Assembly (NCBI GenBank): GCA_029204225.1
Contig: CM055096.1
Coordinates: 42,590,901-42,654,900 of the forward strand
Source: Diphasiastrum complanatum
Lineage: Eukaryota > Streptophyta > Lycopodiopsida > Lycopodiales > Lycopodiaceae
DNA length: 64,000 bases
Direction: 5' to 3'
Of this stretch, positions 43,437-54,820 are shown piece by piece (positions within the stretch are counted from its first letter, which is position 1; each line of letters starts with the position of its first letter). The position numbers and the translations under genes are program-made. The notes under the pieces are model-generated. The model searched no databases, was not told the origin of the DNA, and saw only the letters and a program-made list of their open reading frames with translations.

Positions 43437-46090
43437 CGCTGCTCACTGCAATGGGTATTCATGAGAGAGCCTTTTCGGGTCGCATCAATATGGATTTCAT
43501 CTCTCTTGCCTTCAGTACGTGGAAGGAAGAGAAATCCAAATTTTATATCACTTTCCAAGGAGCCACACATAAGGTGCGTGTCACTGATGCCACCCTTGTA
43601 GCTATAGGTATAGCATCTGGCACGCAGGCCTCACCCAATCATAAGCACGCCAAACAGACCATCAAGCCATACATTGACCTCACCAACGATCTGCACTGGA
43701 CCAATGACGACTACCTTCTGGAAGCCATCACTGAGCCTCCAATCCATGTTGCTGCCCAGCTACTGAACAACTTCCTGATGGTTGGCAACCTCAAGAAAGA
43801 CCACATCGCATCACAGATCCTCCATAGGAAAGTGGAGTCCCACACCAAGTTAGCCAAACCCCCTCTTGAACCGTATAATTGGCTCAATACTATTTCTGGT
43901 GAGCTCAAACAAGCTATTAAGGCCAATACTAAGCAGCAGTTCGCTGCCAGCTCTTTATTGTCCCTTTTAGTCACTTGTCACTTAGAAAACAGAATCCATG
44001 GCTTCCACTTGGATTCTGTGCTTTCAGCCTACGAAGAAGCACCGGCCGAGTCATCTCACCAGGCCTCGAGTTCTCATAGTCGTCATCGTCCATGCAGCGA
44101 GATCGTTATTCCTGACTCGCCTTCCACGTCACGACATCGCACTAGGCATATCTCGTCAACTGCGCTTCCACCCCTTGCTGCTGATCGGACTGAACTTCCC
44201 ATTCTCCCAATCTCTGATGCTTCTCTCACCTCTGCTTCCATTCAAGAACAGTCTGTGACCATTGGGCCTACCATTTCCATCACAGTTGTCCAGGCCACCT
44301 CACCCCCACACACCGAAGCCACCTCACCAAACACACAATTTTTCATGGATATGTTCGATGATTCTGATCCCCTTGGGGCCACCGAACCTTTGAACTCCAA
44401 TCCCCTGGAAGAGAATTCGGACATATCCATGAATCTACTGTTGGTGTTGAAGATGTCAGCCAGCAACCTCCTACGGAAGATAGTCCAGCCGCACTTCAGG
44501 TCGACAAAGCTGTAAAATCACCAGAACAGTTCAATGCCACAGTGCCTGAAGGGTTTGAAGAGGAAGACCATTTTGAAGAAGAAGACGTAGTGGCACCTAT
44601 TCCACTCCAACCAAGGACAGCTCCATCAGGTCCTCTTGCTGCTGCCGCCTCCACAACCGTCGATTCTGGGGATGCTCTAGGTTTGGTTTCAAGCCTTGCG
44701 CAAGTAATCCAATCGATGCTGGATAAGAAGAAGGAAATGAAACAGAGAATCTCTGATCTGGGGTCTGAAAACACTCTGATCAGCTAGAAACTTGTCCAGC
44801 TGGATCGAGAGTTGAAGATTGCCAAAGAACACGAAGACAAGGCTGAAGCCAAAAAGAAATTGGCCCAGCAACAAGCTGATCACTTGGAAGAATACATCAG
44901 CTCCTTGCAAAACGCCCTGACAACCGCACATGGTCAGGTGGATAAGGCCGTGCAGGATGCAAAGCAACAGGTGCAGCTGCTAAAGAGGCAATTACAAATG
45001 GCTGAACAAGATCGCACGCGGCTTCAAGTTGAATTGGATGCGACGACCCTTGAACGTGATGCATATCTTCAAACACAAATACTAGATCATCCAGTCACAC
45101 TGACGGAGATTGCATATTTGTTCAAAAAAGTGGAGACATACAAAATGGCCCTTCAGGGATTTCAAGGCTGCTTTGATATGTTCAAAGGAGCAGTTTCAAC
45201 CGAGTTGGCAAAGGCTAAAGAGACCATCACCGCCTATGAAAAAGTAGCCGCTTGAGTGTTGGAAGCCGGACCACAAATCCTCGTACCGGTCATGCCGCAA
45301 TTCTCCTCTCCGCGCCAAGAAACCGTACCAATGGATACAGGGGTTGATTCGAGCATGGACCAAGGGGGAGCTCCAGATATAGCAGACCCAACTGCCAACT
45401 ATACCAGTAGTACAAGCGGGTCCATCTTCATCAAGGACAACACCTCTATTCAGAAGGCCCATCAGCGTTGAGGACCAGATCCAGACCTTCTTAAAGCAAC
45501 ATTCGCATGAGTCCTCGCGTGGTGGATGGGTTCTGAAGTTTAAGACCTTCGAGATCAAGGCCGACAAAGAGTTGGACTAAATACCTACATTGGGAGAGCA
45601 GCTGGCATGGAGAATCATGATTTTTGAGAAAACTCTGGAATCAATTAGGAGTTACGTCTCCAGCCCTCGCCTATTGTGGATAGATCCCTATTATGTGCCA
45701 ATGCTGCGAAGAAATAAATGGAAAGATTTGGGATTGGCGATGGACAAGATCACCATCCATATGCCCAATTGGCCAATCATCCATCAGCCTTACACCTGGA
45801 CCATCTCAGTGGATTTCCACCGCGCCTTACAAGCCTATCAACGAGAGTATGTCCACTCTCCAGATCCAACGGTGTAACAATTGGCAATGTTTGCTAAAGA
45901 TCTAACTCTCTTGGCGTCAGTGGCAACTAGATGGGATGATTGCCTCCCTCCTCTGGCATTCGATCCAAATAAGCCGATGGCCTCAAAGCAAATTAAAGAT
46001 CAGTTGCCGGTTGCTCGTTTATATTTTCGTGCGGCAATGATGGGAGACTCCTGGGAATCACGCTTCACATCATGGACAACCTCCAAGTAG
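43437..46090 (+). pseudogene. G3 accessory (third) ORF downstream of pol
   Basis: A long protein in three phases: 43437-44440, then one-base shift, 44440-45475 with stops at 44785 and 45253, then shift, 45590-46090 with a stop at 45875. N-terminal globular part with YITFQGATHKVRVTDATLVAIG and EPYNWLNTISGELKQAIK; a Ser/Pro/His-rich middle (44040-44340); an acidic patch (EEEDHFEEEDVV); a long coiled coil (LAQQQADHLEEYISSLQNAL to about 45090); and a C-terminal part with WKDLGLAMDKITI and VARLYFRAAMMGDSW. It has no signal peptide or membrane segment, so it is not an envelope-like ORF. It resembles the 57-59 kb protein in plan and in two short blocks. Function unknown. Confidence 0.65.
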
Positions 46091-46266
46091 ATTTCCGGAT
46101 CCCACCGTTGTTTTCTACCACACAATTTGGATTTTAATACTGCACGCCTCGATTTTATGGAGGTGCAGCATCATTTAATCAAGATTCAACGCGGAGCCAA
46201 TAAAAGTCTCCAATAACTGCATATTGCAGGTGTTGTGGGACCGCCACCAATTTTGGTAGGGGATAC
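46091..46266 (+). other. G3 3' untranslated end with polypurine tract
   Basis: Short decayed tail of the accessory ORF. GGTAGGGGA at 46255-46263 lies three bases before the LTR and is the plus-strand primer. Confidence 0.6.
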
Positions 46267-46793
46267 TGTTGGAGGGTTTGCGGATCTCAAGGCAACCCTA
46301 ACCCTAGTTAATAAGTGAGAGGGATTTGGCACCATGCGTGTGTAAGTCCAACCCGATGATCACACAGTTATTTGATTGATTAGTTAAAAGTTAATAAAAG
46401 GACTTTAGGCCTTTTTGCGGGACTTTTAATGTCGTAGGGCCCAAATGTCAAGTTAGTGAATAAAGTTGGGTTTCCCTCCAATTTTGATGGTTCTCACATT
46501 TTTTTAAATTTGAATAAAAAGAGAGGCAAGACTGGACCAATAGGATTCAGAGGCCAGGGTCCTCCTCTCTATCATAAAAAAGGACCAACTCGAGTTGCTC
46601 CTCATGTTCATTTTCTCATTTCAATAAAGCAGATTGGATCTCTTCAGAAATGGATTGATGAATGTCCTTGCTCTTATTACTTTTCCCCCATCTCTCATGC
46701 TTATTTGGATTTTGCTAATTGTTGGATCTGAGTGTTATTGGGATTGTATGTTATTATACTTTTTATGAGAGAGAAAGAGTAAGCTATCTCTGT
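46267..46793 (+). mobile_element. G3 3' LTR, truncated
   Basis: TGTTGGAGGGTTTGCGG start, colinear with 13008-13535. Homology stops in CTATCTCTGT, where inverted chromovirus leader starts. About 195 bp of its 3' end are missing. Confidence 0.85.
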
Positions 46794-47258
46794 CTTCCCT
46801 GTCCAGCATTGGACCTGCTACTACTTTTTGATTAGAATTTATTCTAATCTACTCAAAACTTGCTACAATTTTCAAAAAAAAAAGGCTAGCTATACAACGA
46901 TGGATCTGCCATCCTTTTCCCTTAAAATTCCGCTCAGACTCACAAAGATTTTACTAGAAAATCAGAAGGAGGTCGCTGATTTCACAGTGATGGATCTGCT
47001 TACTGATTATTACAGTAATTCCATTCTGAAATCCGAGAAAGACGTCCACAAAATCAGAGAGGAAAGCTGATCTAACAGCGCTGAAGCTGTACCAGACAAT
47101 TCTCCTCCAAAAACTTGTAAGTTCTACCAAATTGAAAGATTTTAAAGCTAGTCCTACAGCGATTTTCCTCCTCTATTCCTTTCTGAGAATCTGAGAAATA
47201 TTTCCTATCTTCTGATAGCTTTCTCTACTGCTGCTCCTGAACTCCCTAGGATGGAGAT
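46794..47258 (-). other. Inverted chromovirus leader
   Basis: It lies between the primer site at 47259 and the LTR break at 46793. Non-coding; short frames have no motif. Confidence 0.55.
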
Positions 47259-47271
47259 GGCTCTGATACTA
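47259..47271 (-). other. Primer-binding site of the inverted chromovirus
   Basis: GGCTCTGATACTA on the plus strand is the complement of TAGTATCAGAGCC, a one-base variant of the Met-tRNA site, at the inner edge of the LTR. Confidence 0.75.
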
Positions 47272-47272
47272 G

Positions 47273-47629
47273 TGTAATAGATCCTAACACCACATTAGGG
47301 CAAACATTAACTGATCCACCCAACTTTGCCTACTCTCTGATATAGAGTAAGCCCCTCCTAGCCCAGTGTGAGGATTGGTAGCATGCAACTGCCAAGTGTC
47401 GGCCACGTGGCACTGACGTGGCCAACTGCACGTCGGGACCCAACTGGGGCCCTATCCTGCTGACAAGGTCCCTAGGCTGTGTTAGGCCCACCATGGCTAT
47501 GGACCGTGCTGGGGCACACTACTCACACTGTCTTGCCCTGTTGGTCATGTAGGCTGGACACGACCCTGACTGTGGTATCTGACCTATCTGTGTTCTCTAG
47601 GGTTCGGCACTGGTTACGAGCTCGTAACA
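47273..47629 (-). mobile_element. Inverted chromovirus 5' LTR (357 bp)
   Basis: TGTAATAGATCC at the left and CTCGTAACA at the right edge. Same family as 43079-43436, opposite orientation. Confidence 0.9.
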
Positions 47630-48565
47630 CAGCGGCTCCGCAAGGGTCATCCACTGAGTGACCATGCTTGTGCTAGGAAGAATCATGATGTCCATTGCAG
47701 ATGGGACATCACAATGGATAGTATAGCGCAGAGATTGGGAAGTATTTGTAGAAGACATGATCAGAAAAGAAATATAAAACGTGTAAAAGTGTATTAGAAA
47801 ACAATGCAGGAATTTTGGAAGGCTTTAGTAGCAAGAAAAATTCGCAAGAGCTTCGCTAGCACAGTTGAGGAATGAATCGAATTCAGTCAACTTATAGGTG
47901 AATTTGGTGGATCCATTGCACTGAATACTAGTTTGGCTGATTAGTTCTGAACAAAAATTTGCAGGCATGTACAATACTGTGAAAATAGGCTATAAAAATC
48001 TTGGCGAAGGTTTCTGGGGATTTGAACCTATCAGGCAAATGTTTTCCAGGTCTGGCGAAGGATGAACCTTCGCCCAGGTACTGTCATGAATGCATTTATT
48101 CACAATCTGAATCTATGGTCAACCTAATTTTAACATTTTAAGATCATCTAGCAGGTCAACAAAGGTTCATAATGAGGTTAAGATGCTCGGCGAAGGTTCC
48201 CAAAATGGCATATCAATGATACTCGCCTAACTCAAAAACTAGGTGGTCTCTTGACAGAAACCTTCGCCCACCTCAAAGTAGATAAATCTAGAGTGGATGT
48301 ACAATTTGAGAGCTCAACGAAGGTTTTTGGTACTGTATAGGCCAAATCTGACCAAACCAGTGATTTCCTAAGTCTTTTTTCATCAAAAAATTATTGTGCT
48401 TTCTTTTTCCTATGTTGATGACTTTCTGACTTTTGCTCATCAGTCTTTTCTTATTTCTTGCTTTACTTTTTTTTTTTTTACTGTCTTTTTCCAAAAATCT
48501 CTGCAAATTAAGTACTAAAAACAGAAAATTGAAAAACAATTAAAAAAATTTTAAAAAAAATATTG
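47630..48565 (-). mobile_element. 3' flank or LTR of the minus-strand gypsy at 48.6-50 kb
   Basis: It follows pol of that element, where LTR sequence is expected. It has six copies of a GGCGAAGGTT motif (48003, 48054, 48067 inverted, 48189, 48260 inverted, 48317). Two form a hairpin GGCGAAGG-ATGAA-CCTTCGCC at 48054-48074. LTR ends could not be set. No gene. Confidence 0.35.
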
Positions 48566-49690
48566 AGATCAGGCTTGCTGAACTGGCGGAGCAGGCTGCC
48601 AAAACTTGCATAATCGGCTGTCATTCACCCGAGTATCAAATCATTTTCCATCCAAGTGCTCAAGAATTACTGCACCATAGTTCAAGATTTCCTTCACTCT
48701 ATACGGGCCTTCCTATAAACTTCAACTTTCCCTTGATCAGCTTGGTTTTGTACATCAATGGCAGATCTCCTGCTTTCAGATCTTTTTTGTGTAATCGACG
48801 ATCGTGCCATGTCTTGCGGCGTGCTTTCTCTGCTGCTAAGGCATGAACTACCATCAATCGGGTTTCACATAATTTGTGCAATGCTTCATGATGGAGTTGT
48901 AAAGACTTATCATCATTTAATCGTTCTGTTGCTGCTATGCGTAAGGATGGGATTAAAAATTCAATCGGCATGACAACATCTTGACCATAAAACAGTTGAA
49001 AAGGTGTTTGATTTGTACTATTTTTGTAAGCGGTTCTGAATGGCCATAATGCTGCATACAGTTTATGTTCCCAATCAAACCGACTCGCTTCAACTGTCTT
49101 TGTCATAATGGTGCAGAGAATCTTATTGGAAGATTCAGCTTGGCCATTCCCTCTGGGATAGTAGGGAGTACTAAATCTGTGTATAATAAAAAAATCTTCC
49201 AGTGAACACTTTATTGTTTGATTAACAAAGTGTTTACCCCGGAAACTGACAAACTCGATCGGACATCCAAATCTGATTATAATATTTTCATATAGAAATT
49301 TGGCCGTAGATTTCGCATCAGCAGCTTTGACAGCTTTGGCGTCAACCCACTTGGTCATATAATCAGTTGCGACGATAATGTATCGGGCCTGAGATCCTTG
49401 TGCGGCAGGGTGAATAGGTCCAACATAATCCAGTCCCCATTTTCAAACGGTGCTTGCGAGAAAACTGGATGCAAGAGTTCATAGTTCTGTCGAGTAGGTC
49501 ATCGTGCTCGCTGGCAAACATCACATGTCTGAATAAAATTTTCTGTGTCCTTGTGAAGCGTAGGCCACCAACAACCTGATTGTAAAAGTTTGCGAACAGT
49601 AATATCTGTAGAGAAGTGTCCTCCACCCATGCCATCATGTGAAAACATGATTAAATTTGGTAGCTCATGCGGTAAAACACACCTTTGTAA
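48566..49690 (-). pseudogene. Integrase of the deleted gypsy
   Basis: The zinc domain has HDGMGGGHFS and CDVCQRAR (49620-49500). The frame shifts near 49440. The core frame at 49358-48699 shows KWVDAKAVKAADAKSTAKFL, FVSFRGKHFVN (family SDRGTHFLN, so the second Asp is Phe) and GNGQAESSNK (Glu). The C-terminal part has TWHDRRLHKKDLKAGD and, in a shifted frame, RVNDSRLCKFW. It could not catalyse insertion. Confidence 0.8.
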
Positions 49691-49719
49691 AGTAACGGTT
49701 GATGATCCGCTCCTCATCT

Positions 49720-49967
49720 GAATCTTCATCCTCCTCCCGAATTGCATCGTCCATAGCATTTTGCAAGAGTGCATGCTCATTATGGCGTTTCAACTCACGT
49801 CTGATCCGTTTAGGTAGACCTGACAAAAACCACATAATCATGGCATTTTCGTTAATCAGCTCAGGTTCGCATTCAGATCTAAGACGTTTCACCCATTCAA
49901 TGTAATCTCCAACCGTTTCCCGCTTTCCCATTTTAATTTTACTTAAAAGTAGGAAAGGGTCTTCCAT
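49720..49967 (-). pseudogene. Gag fragment of the deleted gypsy
   Basis: The capsid C-terminal part starts abruptly at 49967 and ends in the acidic EEDEDSDEE stretch that precedes the zinc motif in relatives. Here integrase sequence follows instead. Confidence 0.75.
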
Positions 49968-50061
49968 ATAAAATAATAGTAAATAAAACTAAAAATTAAA
50001 ACATAGTTTAATGCTCAAAGTCATGTAGGAGCAACAACTCATCTTTTAAAAAATCAAAACA
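49968..50061. other. AT-rich junction
   Basis: No feature; the edge of the deleted gypsy against host DNA. Confidence 0.3.
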
Positions 50062-50245
50062 ATAGATTACTACTATGACGACAAAGCTAAAAAATAGTTA
50101 GCTGCGCAATGACACTTAAATCTAATTGATTATTGCTACGACGACGAAGCTATTAATAGTTTGCTACTCAATGACAAAAAAATTCATAGATTATTTGTAC
50201 AACGACAAACCCAAAATATAATTTGCTAATGAAATGACGCATTAG
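50062..50245. repeat. Three tandem copies of a 60-bp unit
   Basis: Units start at 50062, 50125 and 50186. Each runs ATAGATTATT..TACGACGACAAAGC..AATAGTTTGCT..CAATGACA with about a quarter of positions changed. They lie 160-340 bp upstream of the HSP20 TATA box. Confidence 0.7.
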
Positions 50246-50405
50246 ATTTAATCATATGAATTCATAGCTTTTGATGAGAACACCTTACCACTTAGTGGCA
50301 AAGCTAGAAAATCAATAAAGAAACCCAAGTGAAAAAGAGAATAAACCCAAGGGAAAAAGTGAGCACCAAAAAGACCCACCCATCCTATAGAAAGAAAAAG
50401 AATAT

Positions 50406-50434
50406 TATATATATCTTTTCCTTCTCGAAAGTTC
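50406..50434 (+). promoter_or_regulatory. HSP20 promoter: TATA and heat-shock element
   Basis: A TATATATAT box at 50406-50414 and a perfect three-unit heat-shock element TTCTCGAAAGTTC at 50422-50434 (TTC-nn-GAA-nn-TTC), extended by another TTC at 50438. The element lies just downstream of this TATA rather than upstream, so the real start site may differ. Confidence 0.6.
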
Positions 50435-50662
50435 TTCTTCCTCCAGTATCGGGAATTGGTTACTATTTAGGAGAAGAAATGATAGCAGCAGTTACAGGAT
50501 CCTCGTCTCTTCTGATCTCGCGCATTTCTGGCCTGCATTCGACTCCCAATTCACTGATTTTTATAGCTGTTTGGATCGATCTTCTGTTTACTTAGCGTAA
50601 AAATCTTCAAATCACTCTCTGTAGTTCTGTATGTTTTGAGTTACTGATCACGATCCTGCATT

Positions 50663-50768
50663 GTAAGTTGAATTATGGTAAAGTAGCAGACGGCAAGTTC
50701 TTAGATAGCCCAATGTTTTGACTTCTAATTTGAGTGGATTGGGGATGATGGATCATCGCTTATTGCAG
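50663..50768 (+). other. Possible 5' UTR intron of HSP20
   Basis: GTAAGTTG donor at 50663 and TTATTGCAG acceptor ending at 50768, 106 bp, both strong. It would place the ATG 45 bp into the second exon. Confidence 0.45.
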
Positions 50769-50812
50769 GTGTTTTGTGGACCTTATCGAGAAGCGCTAAA
50801 CGTTGAGCTTTC

Positions 50813-52073
50813 ATGGCTTTGACACCTTTTTTCGGGAGGCGAAGCGGCAGTGTCTTTGATCCCTTATCGCTCGACAATGCATGGGATCCTTTCCATAATC
50901 TCAGGCTGTGGGATCCATTTGAAGAATATTCGAGCCTGGGTTTGACTCCTTCCAGACAATTCGCCCAGGACGTAGCTGCTGTAGCTAACACTCAAGTGGA
51001 CTGGCTTGAGACTCCGGATGCTCACGTCTTTAAGGTCAATCTGCCTGGTAACTGCCTCGGCTTGCAGTGTACAAGCTTCAATTTGTCACTAGGAATCTTT
51101 TCTAATTGCAGTTATTTCGGTAGTACATGGCGACCGCCAAGCACCTCTAAATATTTGCTGCATCTTATAAACTTCTGATGGTCATTCACACTGTCGTGAA
51201 TTGTTTGCCATGTCTGTTTTTTTAACGCTGAAGCATATAATCCATAGAAACACTTTAGATTAGATGATGACATTAGATTCATGGCATGATATGTCTCTCT
51301 GATATTTTGGAAGCTTTAAAATGGAAAACGAGCAATTTTTGGATAGTTCTAAATATCAGAAAAATTGAAATTATGCTACCAGAAAACCTTGTGATCTCCC
51401 AAGAATTTCAGGATAATCGTTAATCTTGATTCTTAAGTTCTTATTGGGTTATTTTACTAACCTGAAAGAGGTCTCAAATGAGGTCCTCCGTAGTATTATA
51501 CAGAGAGATTCGTTCTTTCGGATTATTGTTTGTTATATAAAGTATTAAAATCTAGAAATATTTGTATACATAATAAACGCAACGTTTGAAGCTTTTTAGT
51601 ATCTACCATTCTACTTTTCCCTCACCAATAAAATTCTCGAATTTCGAAATTCCGTTCTGTTCTGAACTTTAATTAAAGGTCCTTTCTATGTGATTTCGAA
51701 TTCTTATGTTCTTCCATTACGCTAGAAATAAGAATGTAAAGCTGGTGTGCGGAAATTTAAAAGAGAAGGTAAAATGTAACTTATTCTTGATCTTGACTTG
51801 GCAGGATTGAGGAAAGAGGAAATTAAAGTGCAGGTAGTGGATAACAACGTTCTGCAGATCAGTGGAGCGCGTAAAAAAGAGAACGTGGAGCAAACGGATC
51901 GCTGGCACCGTGTGGAAAGAGCAAGCGGCAGCTTTTTCCGAAGTTTTCGACTTCCAGCACATGCACAGGTGAACGATCTCAAAGCTCAAGTTGAAAATGG
52001 AGTATTAACCATAAATGTTCCGAAATTGCCACAGCCCACCAGTGCTAATGTGAAGAGCATCACCATATCTTAA
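50813..52073 (+). CDS. Class I small heat-shock protein (HSP20), two coding exons
   Basis: Exons 50813-51047 and 51805-52073, GT-AG intron of 757 bp; 504 nt give 167 residues, the usual length for plant class I cytosolic sHSPs. The start MALTPFFGRRSGSVFDPLSL is the class I N terminus (family MSLIPSFFG..SNVFDPFSL). The alpha-crystallin domain begins near residue 60. The intron falls in the LPG of consensus II (VNLPG|LRKEEIKVQV). The domain continues with RWHRVERASGSFFRSFRLP and ends GVLTINVPK; the C-terminal SITIS supplies the I-x-I motif for oligomer assembly. It acts in the cytosol as an ATP-independent holdase that keeps heat-unfolded proteins soluble. No lesion is seen. A heat-shock element lies upstream. 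Most angiosperm class I genes lack introns, so the coding intron is notable. Its Ala-Leu-Thr start is a minor variant. Confidence 0.95.
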
Positions 52074-54820
52074 AGCAATTCATAATCTGCCTTCATAGTC
52101 AAAACTATCACGCCGAAACCTGCATATACTAGTACTAGGACAGGGATCGCACTATAGTTGCAGCTACACAGAATCACTCTTACTTAAGCTACTAGCCTCA
52201 GGAACAGCAAATTTGCAGCGCATAAGTGATACTACAATAAGTAAACGTGTGCATATACTATTGGCTGACATGATCTTATAGTACAAAGCTTGGTGTGCAA
52301 ATTAGTTTCTAAGTACTAATAGTAAATCAAAAGCTTTGAGATTATTCTTTCTGTTGAGTTTCTGTAGTAAATTAACGTTCTTCAGTGTCAACGGCTGCAT
52401 GAATTACTGTATCCAACATACAGCAGTACTATATCAGCTATATCGCTTGCACAAAATAGTAGTCCGTTTGTTCCTGAATTGATCACCGAGGAGTAAAAGA
52501 AAACTAAACGATAGTGCGAGAATGGTACATTGGAATCTGTCCTGGGTCGATCTATCCAACCTAACTTTTTTTTTCCCTTGGGGACACAACCCATGTTTAA
52601 ACTTGGGTGATTGATCTCACACCACAACACAATAATATTCAAGTAGCAACTTATTTTGAGTAAAAGGACATTTGTAACTCTACAAACAAGGTGCATGTCC
52701 TATCCTCCCAAGTTCCATGGTGGTGAGATATCTAATTTTTGTATTTTATAATAATGGGCCGGCTGAGACTATGGGCAAGGTCGGAATCCAACGTCTCGGT
52801 CGGATTCCGACGTCTGTAAACACAGAATGATGTCAAAATTTCACCAACGGAGTGGGTTCTACTTAAGGAGTGCACTGCAGGGGCACCTACAGTGTTGGCC
52901 CCACTCCATCCAATGGTGATGAATGGGGATAAGGGAGAAAAAATTTCTCTCCCCTGGGATGTGGGACATGTGCACGAGTTGCACTACAGGTGCACCACTT
53001 AATGAGAGCCCTCTTGGTGAGCCTCATAGGGAGAGCCATGAAAGATGCACTATGGGCCTTCGGTTTTATCCATATCATTAGTGGTAATTATTTTTGTAGT
53101 ACGTTTCATAGATAGTATTTATATCATAATAATAGCTTTATTGAGTGAATAATGAGGAATCAAATACATAATGGAGAGCAACAAATTGTCCTACATGTTG
53201 GGGATTATTATACCTTTTTAACTTTGGAATATATAAGCCAAACCTATCATCAATGCTCACATGATGAAAGAGGTGAGCTAGGTCTCTCCCATTGTAAGAG
53301 AGTTAAGAAATCTGAATTGGTACACAAGATGGAGTCAAAGAGCTATCCATCACCCTTGGATAGCACCTTGGACCTTTAGTTATGGTTGGAAACACGCTTC
53401 CTTGTTGATTGTGCATTCAGTTGTGCCTAACAACCCAATGGGCGAGGGCGAGGGCGAGCTACAAGGGTAAGGGTTATTCAGTTTCGATACCAAGCAAGAA
53501 AGTGGGGGAGGGGAAAATAAATATAATAAGTGTGTGCTCGAGTCACCCACAATTTACCCAAGTATATATTTTCTCTCTCACTTGTGGAGTGAATTGACTC
53601 TAGCAAAGCAAAAGAAATTGTAAACAACTCACTACTTAGTTGAAAATTTTTATGATTTGTGTTGGTGGTTGTTTAGAATATTAATATTTGTTGCATGACA
53701 TTAGAATGCAACCACTTCAAAGTGCAATAACGACTCTTGCACTAGTAGAAGAGCAATCATTTTCTATAAATTTATAACATACTAGGTTCACAATGTTGAA
53801 TTGCACACATTCATGCCACAAGTTACCATTGTGTCCTCAATATCATTTCCAATGAAAACTAGACGTATCTTGTATTTACAATTGTCTACACTTTTTAAGT
53901 CAAGTCTAGATAACAAAGGGAGAAGCTTTAGACGAAGCAATCTTTCACCCATTTTACCTCACAAGAGGACACTGAAAAATTGGAGATTTGATGTGATATG
54001 AGAAGCATGATAAATTGGCAACAAAATAAAAGATGATGACCAAGCATGCAAAACATTTTTAGCATATCTAACTTGGTTCCTTTAGAAAGCAATCATGTTA
54101 CCTGAATAAAGTGATTGCAAAACCAAGAACTTCAAATAAACATTTAAAATCATCAACATAGCTTAGTTGGTTAGCTTGGCATCCAAAGTTTTTTTGATCT
54201 CATGTTCAAGTCCCCATGGAAACCAAGATGCATATACACATTTCAACCATCTCTGAAACTCAAATGAAATCCTCAATTTTAATAAGAGAACAATGGTGTT
54301 ACTTTATACCATCTGCAATTGAGGGGCTATGGGGGGCTATGCGCAAACTCCTAAGGCAAAATGATTGAATTGTTATGGATAAACCCAATCTTAGAATTCT
54401 ACAATCATAATGTATGCGGTTTTCTTTAATACTAAATGATATAAATTATCCTCATATGCTTCTGCTAGATTTTTACCTTGCGGGTGTTTTCTATAGATGA
54501 ATCTATGTCCTTGTGTGCATGTTGTTAAATGATATTTTTTTCTTGCATTTTTCAGATCTTGGTTTAGTGTTGTTTTTCTCTAAGTATGTTATTCTTCAGA
54601 TTGGGAGTTGACAATTATGAAAGATCAACTCATAGAAAGATGAATAGGGAGACTGACAAAATTAAAGTCTTGACGTGGGGCATGCAAATGGACAAGAAAG
54701 CATATCAAATATTGTAAGAATTTTTTAGCATGAATGCTTTCTATACTATACATGCATGCTTGTTGTAGTTTACATGGTTGTAAACACAGACCTTCTAGTT
54801 CCAAATTAGAAGGGTCATTT
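52074..54820. other. No gene recognised
   Basis: HSP20 3' region then AT-rich DNA. Small structures: a GGTCGGAATCCAACGTCT / GGTCGGATTCCGACGTCT repeat at 52779-52815, a direct repeat of GCACTGCAGGGGCACC-type at 52870 and 52980, and GGGCGAGGGCGAGGGCGAG at 53440. A 75-codon frame at 53152 has no recognisable features. Confidence 0.4.

Larger units (their letters stand above)
48566..49967 (-). mobile_element. Deleted Ty3-gypsy: gag joined to integrase
   Basis: The minus strand gives a gag piece (49967-49720: IKMGKRETVGDYIEWVKRL, FLSGLPKRIRREL, DAIREEDEDSDEE) that runs straight into the integrase zinc domain and core. Protease, RT and RNase H are gone. It belongs to the G1/G2/G5 family. Confidence 0.85.

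Noticed and set aside
52860-53000. A miniature inverted-repeat element around GCACTGCAGGGGCACC
   Set aside because: The two copies are direct repeats and no inverted ends or target duplication could be found.
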